Shown in pieces: positions 7,002-14,767 of a DNA stretch of 64,000 nt. Made by a program: the position numbers and the translations under genes. This DNA is from Actinoplanes regularis (lineage in GTDB: Bacteria; Actinomycetota; Actinomycetes; Mycobacteriales; Micromonosporaceae): contig NZ_FZNR01000008.1 of NCBI RefSeq assembly GCF_900188005.1, positions 248,001 through 312,000 on the forward strand, written 5' to 3'. Under the pieces are notes generated by a model, which worked only from the letters and a program-made list of their open reading frames with translations, was not told the origin of the DNA and ran no database searches. Positions within the stretch are counted from its first letter, which is position 1. Each line of letters begins with the position of its first letter.

Positions 7002-7448
7002 TCACTCGGGGGCCGGCGGGTTGATTATCATCTGCGGGCCGGTGCCGCGCGCGGCCAGCCGGTCCCGCGGGTTGATCAGGGTGCACCGCTGCAGTGACAG
7101 GCACCCGCAGCCGATGCAGCCGGTGAGCTGGTCCCGCAGCCGCACCATCACGGCGATCCGTTCCTCCAGCCGGTGCCGCCAGTGACTGGAGAGCCGGGAC
7201 CAGTCGGCCTTGGTCGGTGTCCGGTTCTCCGGCAGCTCGGCGAGCGCCTCCCGGATCTCGTCGAGGGAGATCCCGACCTGCTGGGCGATCTTTATGAAGG
7301 CGATCCGGCGCAGGTCGGCTCGCTCGTAGCGCCGCTGATTGCCGCCGGTCCGTGCGGCGTGCAGCAGGCCTTCCCGCTCGTAGTAGCGCAGCGCCGAGGC
7401 CGCGACACCGCTGCGGGCCGCCATCTCGCCGATGGTGAGGGTCTCCAC
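7002..7448 (-). CDS. soxR: redox-sensing MerR-family regulator SoxR
   Basis: 148 residues. An N-terminal MerR winged helix (TIGEMAARSGVAASALRYYE, then GNQRRYERADLRRIAFIK), a dimerisation helix, and the [2Fe-2S] ligand cluster CIGCGCLSLQRC (C-x2-C-x-C-x5-C) near the C-terminus, diagnostic of SoxR. Oxidation of the cluster makes the bound protein activate its promoter. The GTG at 7448 with AAGGGG upstream is preferred. The longer frame from 7478 would start inside the operator palindrome. It is divergent from the split transketolase genes. Confidence 0.92.
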   Translation of the reverse strand: METLTIGEMAARSGVAASALRYYEREGLLHAARTGGNQRRYERADLRRIAFIKIAQQVGISLDEIREALAELPENRTPTKADWSRLSSHWRHRLEERIAVMVRLRDQLTGCIGCGCLSLQRCTLINPRDRLAARGTGPQMIINPPAPE

Positions 7449-7462
7449 CCGGTCCCCTTGAA

Positions 7463-7478
7463 TTGAAGTTAACTTCAA
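7463..7478. promoter_or_regulatory. SoxR operator in the soxR-transketolase intergenic region
   Basis: A perfect 16-bp palindrome, TTGAAGTTAACTTCAA, midway between the divergent starts at 7448 and 7496. Its GTTAAC core matches the centre of known SoxR sites. MerR-type regulators bind between unusually spaced -35 and -10 elements. For the plus strand a TTGAAT at 7458-7463 could be the -35 element, but the -10 is unclear. Confidence 0.75.
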
Positions 7479-7495
7479 CTTGCAGTCTAGCCGAC

Positions 7496-8182
7496 ATGAC
7501 CGTCACGACGCTGCGCCGGCTGACCGGCGACGAGAAGCACGCCCCGAGCGCGCACTCCACACTCGATGTTCTCCGGGTGCTTTACGAGCGGGTCCTCCGA
7601 GTCACGCCGGAGACCGCCGACGAACCGGACCGGGATCGCTTCCTGCTCTCCAAGGGGCATGGGCCGGCCGCGTACTACGCGGTACTGGCCGACCGGGGGT
7701 TCATCCCCGAGGAGTGGCTGGACCGGATGGGGCAGTGGCACAGCCCACTCGGCACCCACCCGGACCGGGTGCTGATCCCCGGCGTGGAGATCGGCACCGG
7801 CTCGCTCGGGCACGGCCTGGGCCTGGCCGTCGGGACGGCGCTCGGCCTGCGGGCCCAGGGCCTCGTGCACAGCCGCATGTTCGTGCTGCTCGGCGACGCG
7901 GAGCTGGACGAGGGGTCGAACCACGAGGCGATCGCGTACGCCGCGGCGGTCCAATTGCCGATCACCGCGATCGTCATCGACAACCAGTCGGCCACGCACG
8001 GCTGGCCGAGCTATCAGCCCGAGACGCTCGCCGGATCCTCGGCGGGGATCCCGGCACGGTTCCCGGGCTGGACGGTCTCCGTGGTCGACGGGCACGACCA
8101 CGACGAGATCGAGCGCGGGCTGCTGGTCCGCACCGAGCGGCCGCACCTGGTGGTCGCCACCGTCGAAGCCAAGTGGAGCTGA
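7496..8182 (+). CDS. transketolase, N-terminal (thiamine diphosphate) subunit
   Basis: 228 residues, the size of the pyrophosphate-binding half of split transketolases. It has SKGHGPAAYYAVLADRG, PGVEIGTGSLGHGLGLAVG and the ThDP/Mg motif beginning GDAELDEGSNHEA and ending VIDNQ. With the next gene it should transfer two-carbon ketol units in the pentose phosphate pathway, or serve a related ketose reaction. ATG 7496 has no clear ribosome site and lies about 18 bp from the SoxR palindrome, so the mRNA may be nearly leaderless. The gap to the next gene is 2 bp. Confidence 0.85.
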   Translation: MTVTTLRRLTGDEKHAPSAHSTLDVLRVLYERVLRVTPETADEPDRDRFLLSKGHGPAAYYAVLADRGFIPEEWLDRMGQWHSPLGTHPDRVLIPGVEIGTGSLGHGLGLAVGTALGLRAQGLVHSRMFVLLGDAELDEGSNHEAIAYAAAVQLPITAIVIDNQSATHGWPSYQPETLAGSSAGIPARFPGWTVSVVDGHDHDEIERGLLVRTERPHLVVATVEAKWS

Positions 8183-8184
8183 GC

Positions 8185-9060
8185 ATGCGCGAGACCTTCG
8201 TCGCCACGACCACGGCCCTGCTCGACGAGGACCCGCGGACCGCGCTGGTGCTCGCCGACATCTCGGCCGACGTGTTCCGCCCGGCGCTGCGCCGGCACCC
8301 GGACCGCGCGCTCAACGTGGGCATCCGGGAGCAGCTGATGGTCGGCGTGGGCGGTGGGCTCGCGCTCACCGGGATGCGGCCCTACCTGCACTCGTACGCC
8401 CCGTTCCTGATCGACCGGGCGTACGAGCAGATCAAGCTCGACCTCGGGCACCAGGACGCGGGCGCGGTGCTGGTCAGCATCGGCGGCTCGTACGACGCGG
8501 CCGCCGCCGGCTACACCCACCAGTCCCCCGGCGACGTGGCGCTCCTCGACACCCTGGACGGCTGGACCGTGCAGGTGCCCGGGCACCGCGACGAGGTGCC
8601 CGCCATGCTGCGCGAGGCGGCCCGGCACGACGACCGGGTGTATATCCGGCTCGGCGCGCAGGAGAACACGCGGGCGTACCCGGACGGCGCGAAGCTGCGG
8701 GTGCTCAAGCGGGGCGGGCCGCTGGTGCTGGCGGTCGGGCCGATGCTCGACCCGGTGCTGGCGGCGACCCGCGACCTGGATGTCACCGTGGCGTACACCA
8801 ACACCCCGCGACCGCTGGACACCGAGGGGGTACGGCTGCTCGCCGAGGCCGAGGTGATCGTGGTGGAGCCGTACCTGGCCGGTACGTCGGCCCGCCTGGT
8901 CAGCGAGGCGCTGAGCGGGCTGCCGCACCGAGCGCTGCACCTCGGCGTCGCTCGGGCCGAGGTGCGCGACTACGGGACCTGGCAGGACCACGCCCGGGCA
9001 CACGGCCTGGACGAGGCGGGGCTGCGCCGCTCGCTCGAGAAGTTCCTGGGCGACGCGTAG
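8185..9060 (+). CDS. transketolase, C-terminal subunit
   Basis: 291 residues: the pyrimidine-binding domain (LADISADVFRPALRR, LNVGIREQLMVGVGGGLAL with the cofactor-activating Glu in IREQ) and the C-terminal transketolase domain (VIVVEPYLAGTSARL). It starts 2 bp after the N-terminal subunit gene, so the two are co-translated and probably form one enzyme. It resembles DXS/transketolase-like half proteins found with sugar metabolism genes, so the substrate may not be the usual pentose phosphates. Divergent SoxR suggests redox control. Confidence 0.83.
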   Translation: MRETFVATTTALLDEDPRTALVLADISADVFRPALRRHPDRALNVGIREQLMVGVGGGLALTGMRPYLHSYAPFLIDRAYEQIKLDLGHQDAGAVLVSIGGSYDAAAAGYTHQSPGDVALLDTLDGWTVQVPGHRDEVPAMLREAARHDDRVYIRLGAQENTRAYPDGAKLRVLKRGGPLVLAVGPMLDPVLAATRDLDVTVAYTNTPRPLDTEGVRLLAEAEVIVVEPYLAGTSARLVSEALSGLPHRALHLGVARAEVRDYGTWQDHARAHGLDEAGLRRSLEKFLGDA

Positions 9061-9077
9061 GAGCGTTGAAGAAGCCC

Positions 9078-9497
9078 TCAGGCGGTACGCAGGAACACGT
9101 CGCGCAGAACCGACTCGAAGCGCCACACCGACTCGGTGTCGGAGAACTTCATCCGGAACCGCTCGCGCACTCCGTCCACCGCTGTCGCGGCGAGTTCCAG
9201 TGCCGGGCGGCTCAGGTCGGGGCGCCAGCTGACGTTGCTCAGGTGCCGCAGGTTCACGTTCAGGTGCAGGCGCAGCCGGTGCAGCACCGGCGTCTCCCGG
9301 ATCACCACGAGCCTGCGGCGGGTGAGCAGGAACAGGTAGTCACCGGCGAGCGGGGCCTCCGGCCGCGTGCAGCGGGTGATCAGTACGGCGTCGTCATCGG
9401 CATCGACACAACGCTCCACGATCGGGAGGTGCCGGCTGGGGATGGCCACGCCGGCATCGGTGACGGCGGGGTGGAACGTACGCGAGATCACGTCCAT
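9078..9497 (-). CDS. small PH-like domain protein
   Basis: 139 residues with no signal or membrane segment. Alternating strands such as GDYLFLLTRRRLVVIRETPV and a terminal amphipathic helix (DTESVWRFESVLRDVFLRT) resemble a bacterial pleckstrin-homology-like fold. That assignment is weak. ATG 9497 is preferred because the longer upstream frame runs into the promoter region of the next gene. It is convergent with the transketolase operon and divergent from the PH membrane protein at 9586. Function unknown. Confidence 0.6.
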   Translation of the reverse strand: MDVISRTFHPAVTDAGVAIPSRHLPIVERCVDADDDAVLITRCTRPEAPLAGDYLFLLTRRRLVVIRETPVLHRLRLHLNVNLRHLSNVSWRPDLSRPALELAATAVDGVRERFRMKFSDTESVWRFESVLRDVFLRTA

Positions 9498-9585
9498 GAC
9501 ATGTTTAACGGACTGTGAACTGGGGAGGCAGCGGCCTTGGCTGCTGAATAAGGAATTACAGCGCATCGGCTGCCATAGTGTCCTC

Positions 9586-9987
9586 ATGCAATGGCGAGTC
9601 AAGCCGGTCCTGCCGGTCACCAAGCTGATGGGTGCGGTCGCTCTGATCGTGCTGACCGTCGCGTTCTCCAGCGGCGATTCGATCCGTTGGGCGCTCGCCG
9701 CGCTGGTCGGCTGCGGCCTGGTGGTCTGGGCCCTACGCGACCTGCTGGTCCCGGTGCGCCTGGCGGCGGACGCGGATGGCATCACGGTGGTCACCGGATT
9801 CGCCGGCCGGCGGCGGTTGCGCTGGTCCGATGTGGAGAGCGTGCGGGTGGAGCAGACCGTGCGCCGGGGCCTGCGCAGCGAATATCTCGAGATCGACACC
9901 GGCGACGCGATCTACCTGTTCAGCGCGCACGAGCTGGGCGCCCTGCCGGAGGACGTCGTGACAGAACTGTCCGACCTGCGGGTGTAG
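9586..9987 (+). CDS. two-TM protein with bacterial PH domain
   Basis: 133 residues. Two hydrophobic segments (KLMGAVALIVLTVAF and WALAALVGCGLVVWAL) are followed by a compact beta domain: VRLAADADGITVVTGFAGRR, then WSDVESVRVEQTVRR and a closing helix. This is the architecture of the actinobacterial PH-domain membrane proteins (Pfam bPH_6 type). It probably sits in the cytoplasmic membrane with the PH domain inside. No known activity. Confidence 0.75.
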   Translation: MQWRVKPVLPVTKLMGAVALIVLTVAFSSGDSIRWALAALVGCGLVVWALRDLLVPVRLAADADGITVVTGFAGRRRLRWSDVESVRVEQTVRRGLRSEYLEIDTGDAIYLFSAHELGALPEDVVTELSDLRV

Positions 9988-10097
9988 GGCGTGCTTCAGG
10001 ACCGGCACCGTCGTTTGTTGCCAGCGGCCCTGTGATCCTGGCCGGCTGGGCACCCGTCTGAAACACGCCCCGGTAACACCGCTGAAGGTGCTGAGGC

Positions 10098-10985
10098 CTA
10101 CTCGGTGAACACCTTCACGGTGTCGGCAAGGCCGTCGTTCCGGTTGATGCCGACGAAGAAGTCGCTCCCGACGTGCGTGATGTCTTCGATTTCGTCGACC
10201 AGGCTGTTGCTCGGAATTCCGATGTCACCCTCGACATCGCCTCCGGACCAGTTGTACTGGTAGACCCAGTTCCACCCGGTTTCGGGCGTCGAGTCGTTGA
10301 TTGACTTGGTGTTCCAGATGTAGTTCGCAGAGCAGTCGATGCCCTGGTCGGAACGATTATCGTGACTCGTCAGGCTGCTGTCCGCCAGCGTCCATCCGCT
10401 CGAAAGCGAACCGCTACTGGAATGGGTCCACAGGCTGCCCAGCCGTCGGGCAGCGTATTTGCCGGCGCCATCGGCCGCCGTCGCGCTGTAGCAGAGGCCG
10501 CTGATGTTCATCGGCAGGTCGACTTCCTCAGCCGCGCCGATAGCTCCGCTGGAGCTCAGGTGCACGATCGTCACATCGTCGCTCAAGAACGACGACTGAC
10601 TTCCTTGAGTGGCGATCAGGGCCGGGCCCTGGCCCAGATAGTCCGGGTTGTAGGCGAGGTCGTTACCGTGTTCGAGGGTGGGCATGGAAACCGGTGCCCC
10701 GGAGCAGGTCCAGCTGGCGCCGTCCCAGGTCGAGCCGTCGCGCGACCACCTGGACAGGACAGGCTCCGCGCCGGCCGCCTTCGTGAAAACGATGTAGAGC
10801 TGGCCGCCCGGCCCCGCCACCATGCCCTGCATGACCGTGCGACCCGCCTTGCACGCACTGTTGTTCGGGATGTTCAGCCGTTCCGCCCCGCTCCTGTCCG
10901 TAGCAGCGGAAGCGGCTGCCGCCGGGGCAACAGCAACGCCGATCGAGAGTGCAAGCACGGACGCGACACTTGACAGTTTCTTCAC
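10098..10985 (-). CDS. secreted protein of unknown function
   Basis: 295 residues beginning with a clear Sec signal (MKKLSSVASVLALSIGVAVA, cleavage around AAASAAT). The mature part is rich in Ser, Gly, Asp and Trp, with repeated short strand motifs (QLYIVFTKA, GPALIATQGSQ, FFVGINRNDG) that suggest a beta-propeller-like or lectin-like fold. No family was recognised. Its base composition is visibly less GC-rich at third positions than its neighbours, which may mean recent acquisition. The 272-bp gap to the rhomboid gene (10986-11257) is also AT-richer and contains nothing I could identify. Confidence 0.72.
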   Translation of the reverse strand: MKKLSSVASVLALSIGVAVAPAAAASAATDRSGAERLNIPNNSACKAGRTVMQGMVAGPGGQLYIVFTKAAGAEPVLSRWSRDGSTWDGASWTCSGAPVSMPTLEHGNDLAYNPDYLGQGPALIATQGSQSSFLSDDVTIVHLSSSGAIGAAEEVDLPMNISGLCYSATAADGAGKYAARRLGSLWTHSSSGSLSSGWTLADSSLTSHDNRSDQGIDCSANYIWNTKSINDSTPETGWNWVYQYNWSGGDVEGDIGIPSNSLVDEIEDITHVGSDFFVGINRNDGLADTVKVFTE

Positions 10986-11257
10986 TTCGGTGTCTCTCCT
11001 CGGGGATTAAGGAACCGGCAGCGTATCAAGAGGCGTCTACTCCCCTATTGCCGCCTATAAATACGTCGCGCTTCACGCACTGCTCAGCAGCTGACCAAAT
11101 GTCCGCTGTCGTCCGCCTCGAACCCAGCAACGACTACACCGTGTTTCATAAATGGTCGCCGGGTGTGATGAAAAAATCCAGCGTGACGGTGTTGGATGGA
11201 AGAACGCTCTCCGGCAATTCGGTCAGCAACCAAGCAAACCGAAGAATTGCCTGAGCG

Positions 11258-12169
11258 CTAGCCGAGGATCTGCGCGGTCCGCCAGACAGCGAGCGCGACC
11301 AGCACGGCGAAGAGCAGCGCGCAGCCGACCACCTGCTTGATCGTGCGGTGCGGCAGCCGGGCGTGGACCAGGACGACCGCGGCCACCGCGCCGACCGCGA
11401 GCCCGCCGAGGTGTCCCGCGATCGAGATCTGCGGAATCGTAAAGGTGAAGATCAAGTTGGTGATCAGCAGCGGCATCAGCGAACTGGTGTCGAGCATCAG
11501 CCGCCGGTTCATGATGATGATCCCGATGATCAGGCCGAACGTGGCCGTGGAGGCGCCGGCCGAGGGCTGGTTGGGAGCCTGCACCAGGTAGCACGCGACG
11601 TTGCCGCCGAAGCCGGCCAGGAAATAGAGCGCCAGGAACCGGAGCGGGCCGAGGCGGCCCTCCAGGTAGGTCCCGATCTGCAGCAGCAACGACATGTTGA
11701 GCAGCAGGTGCACCACGCCGTAGTGCAGGAACATCGCGGTGACCAGCCGGTACCACTCGCCGTGGGCGATGCCGTGCACGGCGCCGTCCGGGTAGATCGC
11801 CAGGCCGATCACCTCACCGGCGTCGGTGACCGGGGTGCCCGCGCCGAGCAGGTTGAGGAAACCGCCGGCGCCGGCGATCGCCTTGGGGCCGCCGAGGATC
11901 GCCGAAGCGATCATGACCAGCACGTTGATCGCGATCAGCCCTCGGACGGCGTAAGCGGCGCGACCAGCGGCCAGACTCCCGCCGAACGCGGTGAGAGCCC
12001 GCCGCTGGTTACGCCGTCCGTCCTTGACGCAGTCGGGGCAGTGGTGGCCGACCACCGCGTCGTTCATGCACGACGTGCAGATCGGCTTGTCACAACGACT
12101 GCAGCGGAGCAAGGTCTCCCGCGACGGGTGTCGATAGCACACCGGTGACGTGGAAGGTGCCTCACTCAT
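11258..12169 (-). CDS. rhomboid-family intramembrane serine protease with N-terminal zinc-binding module
   Basis: 303 residues. The first 45 hold a B-box-like cysteine/histidine cluster (CYRHPSRETLLRCSRCDKPI, then CTSCMNDAVVGHHCPDC). Six to seven membrane helices follow. The rhomboid elements are HLLLNM in the second core helix, the catalytic Ser in PSAGASTATFG and the His in SIAGHLGGLAVG. It should cleave membrane proteins within the bilayer; substrates are unknown. Possibly transcribed after the cyclophilin gene (21-bp gap, same strand). Confidence 0.92.
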   Translation of the reverse strand: MSEAPSTSPVCYRHPSRETLLRCSRCDKPICTSCMNDAVVGHHCPDCVKDGRRNQRRALTAFGGSLAAGRAAYAVRGLIAINVLVMIASAILGGPKAIAGAGGFLNLLGAGTPVTDAGEVIGLAIYPDGAVHGIAHGEWYRLVTAMFLHYGVVHLLLNMSLLLQIGTYLEGRLGPLRFLALYFLAGFGGNVACYLVQAPNQPSAGASTATFGLIIGIIIMNRRLMLDTSSLMPLLITNLIFTFTIPQISIAGHLGGLAVGAVAAVVLVHARLPHRTIKQVVGCALLFAVLVALAVWRTAQILG

Positions 12170-12190
12170 CCGCCAACGGTACCCCGGAGG

Positions 12191-12715
12191 TCAGGCGCGC
12201 TCGATCTCCACCCGCTCGATCACGACGTCCTCCCGCGGCCGGTCCTGCGGACCGGTCGGGGTGTTCGCGATCGAGTCCACGACCTTCGCCGACTGCTCGT
12301 CCGCGACCTGGCCGAAGATGGTGTGCCGGCGGTTCAGGTGCGGGGTCGGGGTGACCGTGATGAAGAACTGCGAGCCGTTGGTGCCCGGGCCGGCGTTCGC
12401 CATGGCCAGCAGGTACGGCCGGTCGAAGGAGAGCTCCGGGTGGAACTCGTCGGCGAACTTGTAGCCCGCGTCGCCGCGGCCCGTGCCGGTCCGGTCACCC
12501 ATCTGGATCATGAATCCGGCGATGACCCGGTGCGAGATGGTGCCGTCGTAGAACGGCCCGCTGCCCGGCTGACCGGTGCGCGGGTCGGTGTACGCCTTGG
12601 TGCCCTCGGCCAGTTCCACGAAGTTCCGGACGGTCGCCGGGGCGTGGTCCGGGAACAGCTGAAGCCGGATCGGACCGTGGTTGGTGTGCAGGGTGGCGTA
12701 AATCGTCTCGGCCAC
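12191..12715 (-). CDS. cyclophilin-type peptidyl-prolyl cis-trans isomerase
   Basis: 174 residues. The full cyclophilin core is present: TISHRVIAGFMIQMGDRTG, the substrate pocket LLAMANAGPGTNGSQFFITV and TPHLNRRHTIFGQV. There is no signal peptide, so it is a cytoplasmic folding helper of the short actinobacterial PpiA/PpiB type. It is divergent from the basic protein at 12848. Confidence 0.94.
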   Translation of the reverse strand: MAETIYATLHTNHGPIRLQLFPDHAPATVRNFVELAEGTKAYTDPRTGQPGSGPFYDGTISHRVIAGFMIQMGDRTGTGRGDAGYKFADEFHPELSFDRPYLLAMANAGPGTNGSQFFITVTPTPHLNRRHTIFGQVADEQSAKVVDSIANTPTGPQDRPREDVVIERVEIERA

Positions 12716-12847
12716 GGGTACTCCCGTCTGCGTTGAATTGGAACAGTCTCGTCAAGTCGGATCCTCCCCCATGTGTCTGATCCGGCCGCGCGGGGGTACC
12801 CGAGAAGGCAACATGAGCTGGGAGAAAACCACAGGAGGTGGGCACTG

Positions 12848-13447
12848 GTGTTCGCAACGATGCGCCGTAAGCGCCGGAGCGCGCGGATGCGGAACGAGCT
12901 CGGTCAGAGCATGGATCACTTCAAGCGGGCCGCTTCGATCGCTGCTCAGGAGACCAGCGCGACCGTCGGTCCCCGGCTCAACGCCGCGGTCGAACGCGTC
13001 CACCCGGCCGCCGAGAAGGCCAAGGACGCGGCGACGCAGGGCTGGGACAGCGCGCTCGCGACGCTGACTCCGCTGGTCACCGCCGCGACCGACAACGTCC
13101 GGCAGGCCGGGAAGAAGGGTAAGAAGGTCTCCAGACGCCAGCTCGCGATCCAGCGCAAGCAGGCCGAGAAGCTGCGTCGCAGGGCCGACAAGGCGCTCGG
13201 CCGCAAGCGGCGCGGCCGGGCCGGCAAGCTGGCCGGGTACGCCATGCTCGGCGCCGCCCTCGGGATCGGTGCCGCCTGGTACACCCGGCGCCGCAACCTG
13301 GCGCAGTGGGAGGAGTACGACGCAGCGCCCAACCCGTCGACGCTCGACGGCGCGGACGACGCGGCGTTCGAACCGCTGGAGCCGAACGTCTACACCACGT
13401 CCAACGGCATCCCGAACGAGAAGGCCGGGAAGGCGAAGCCGGCGTAG
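12848..13447 (+). CDS. basic, alanine/lysine-rich protein with one membrane segment
   Basis: 199 residues. The N-terminal half is predicted to be long amphipathic helices (NELGQSMDHFKRAASIAAQE and following). A very basic stretch (KKVSRRQLAIQRKQAEKLRR) comes next, then a hydrophobic segment (GYAMLGAALGIGAAWY) and an acidic tail. The layout resembles YtxH-like or apolipoprotein-like stress proteins of actinobacteria. The GTG at 12848 is preferred because AGGAGG (12833-12838) lies nine bases upstream. Function unknown. Confidence 0.78.
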   Translation: MFATMRRKRRSARMRNELGQSMDHFKRAASIAAQETSATVGPRLNAAVERVHPAAEKAKDAATQGWDSALATLTPLVTAATDNVRQAGKKGKKVSRRQLAIQRKQAEKLRRRADKALGRKRRGRAGKLAGYAMLGAALGIGAAWYTRRRNLAQWEEYDAAPNPSTLDGADDAAFEPLEPNVYTTSNGIPNEKAGKAKPA

Positions 13448-13457
13448 CAACAGCCGC

Positions 13458-14738
13458 TCACTGCCGGCCGGCCCGCTCCGGATCCAGGAGCGGGCCGGCC
13501 GGCAGCAGCGCGAGCAGCTCGGCCGGCACCGTGACCGGCCGCACTCGCGGGTAGCCGAGCTTGGTCAGCAGGTCCCGGCTCGCCAGCGCGGAGCCGCGGC
13601 CGTCGTCGGTCACCACCTGGACCACCCCGCTCGGGGACGTCACCACGGCGCCTCTTCCGCGGGCCACGTGCACCGCGTCGATCCGGGCCGCACCGGCCGG
13701 GGCGTTGCCGGCCGGAACCACCGGATCCAGTCGTACGATCGCCGGCTTGTCCGCCGGACGGGTGACACAGGTCCGTACCGCGAAATCGGCTATCTCGGGC
13801 ATCGCGGACGGTAGGCCGTCCGCCCAACCCGGTCCGGAGGCCGCCGGCGGCAGCCGGAGGAATTCCGCGCCCAGCGGCCGCGCCGGCGCGAGCAACCTCG
13901 CCTGCAACTCGGTGATCGCGGCGATCCCGTCCCCGAGTACCACCGCGAACTGCGTGCCGGAGTCGGTGACCACCTCACCCACCCGGTGGCCGGGCACCGC
14001 CGACACGGCGCCCGCGCCGGGCACCGCGGGCGCGACGAGATCCGGACCGGCCGGCACCGCGTCGATCCAGGCCGCGGCCACCGGCGACGGGGTACGCCCG
14101 TACCAGCCGAGCGCGCGCAGCGTCGCGTCGACCCGGTCCGCGGGAAGCTGGAACCGGCGGCCGTCACCCACCAGGAACGTGCGGTCCAGCGGGTCGCGGA
14201 CCAGCAGCGCCCGTCCGCTGACCGGCGCACCGGCCGGGGTCACCCCGACCAGCAGCGTGCTGCGCGGTGTCCCGGCGCCGCGCTCGGTGCAGACCGTCCA
14301 GGCCTCGCCGAGCAGGCTCGCCGCGGGCGGCAGAGCGTCCGGCGCGTCCGGGATGCCGAGCGTCGCGCCGAGCGGCACCGCGGCCAGTCGCCCGGCCGGC
14401 ACCACCTTGACCTCGGGGCTCTCCCCGGTCGCCAGCAGCAGGCCGGACGTGTAGTTGAGCACCGGATGCAGCCGGCGGTCGGCCTCCAGGTAGACGTACC
14501 GGGCGCCGGAGCGCTTGTCGAGCAGGATCGCGGAGGGGTCGGTGGGCTCGGTCAGCGTGGCGCCGGTGAGCATCCCGTAGCCGGCCAGGCCGCCGGCCGC
14601 GAGAGCGGCGAGCAGCACGCCGGTCAGCACCACCGAGCCGGCCCGGCGCAGCGGCGGGCGCCGGGGGTCCGCGTCGTGCGCGATCAGGGCGCCGATCAGC
14701 CGCTCGACCGCGAATCGCTGTGACTGGAGTTCGCGCAC
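13458..14738 (-). CDS. eccB: type VII (ESX) secretion protein EccB
   Basis: 426 residues. A short cytoplasmic start (QRFAVERLIGALIAHDADPR), one membrane segment (about 36-57) and a large outside domain of repeated strands. YLEADRRLHPVLNYTSGLLL and DGLPSAMPEI match the EccB family, an integral part of the ESX membrane core complex. No eccC, eccD, eccE, mycP or ESX substrate gene is in this window, so it is either solitary or distant from its partners. It follows corA by 29 bp on the same strand. Confidence 0.87.
   Translation of the reverse strand: MRELQSQRFAVERLIGALIAHDADPRRPPLRRAGSVVLTGVLLAALAAGGLAGYGMLTGATLTEPTDPSAILLDKRSGARYVYLEADRRLHPVLNYTSGLLLATGESPEVKVVPAGRLAAVPLGATLGIPDAPDALPPAASLLGEAWTVCTERGAGTPRSTLLVGVTPAGAPVSGRALLVRDPLDRTFLVGDGRRFQLPADRVDATLRALGWYGRTPSPVAAAWIDAVPAGPDLVAPAVPGAGAVSAVPGHRVGEVVTDSGTQFAVVLGDGIAAITELQARLLAPARPLGAEFLRLPPAASGPGWADGLPSAMPEIADFAVRTCVTRPADKPAIVRLDPVVPAGNAPAGAARIDAVHVARGRGAVVTSPSGVVQVVTDDGRGSALASRDLLTKLGYPRVRPVTVPAELLALLPAGPLLDPERAGRQ
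13461..13505. terminator. 19-bp perfect hairpin between convergent genes
   Basis: Arms 13461-13479 and 13487-13505 are fully complementary with a 7-nt loop. The hairpin covers the last codons of eccB and lies 14 bp after the stop of the basic protein gene, so it can end transcription from both sides. No T tract is present. Confidence 0.65.
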
Positions 14739-14767
14739 CCCGCCACTTTATAGTCGTGAATCGATTT

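Noticed and set aside
7480..9060. A single fused frame covering both transketolase halves.
   Set aside because: Its first 700 bases are Arg/Pro-rich shadow of the N-terminal subunit. The real second subunit starts at ATG 8185.
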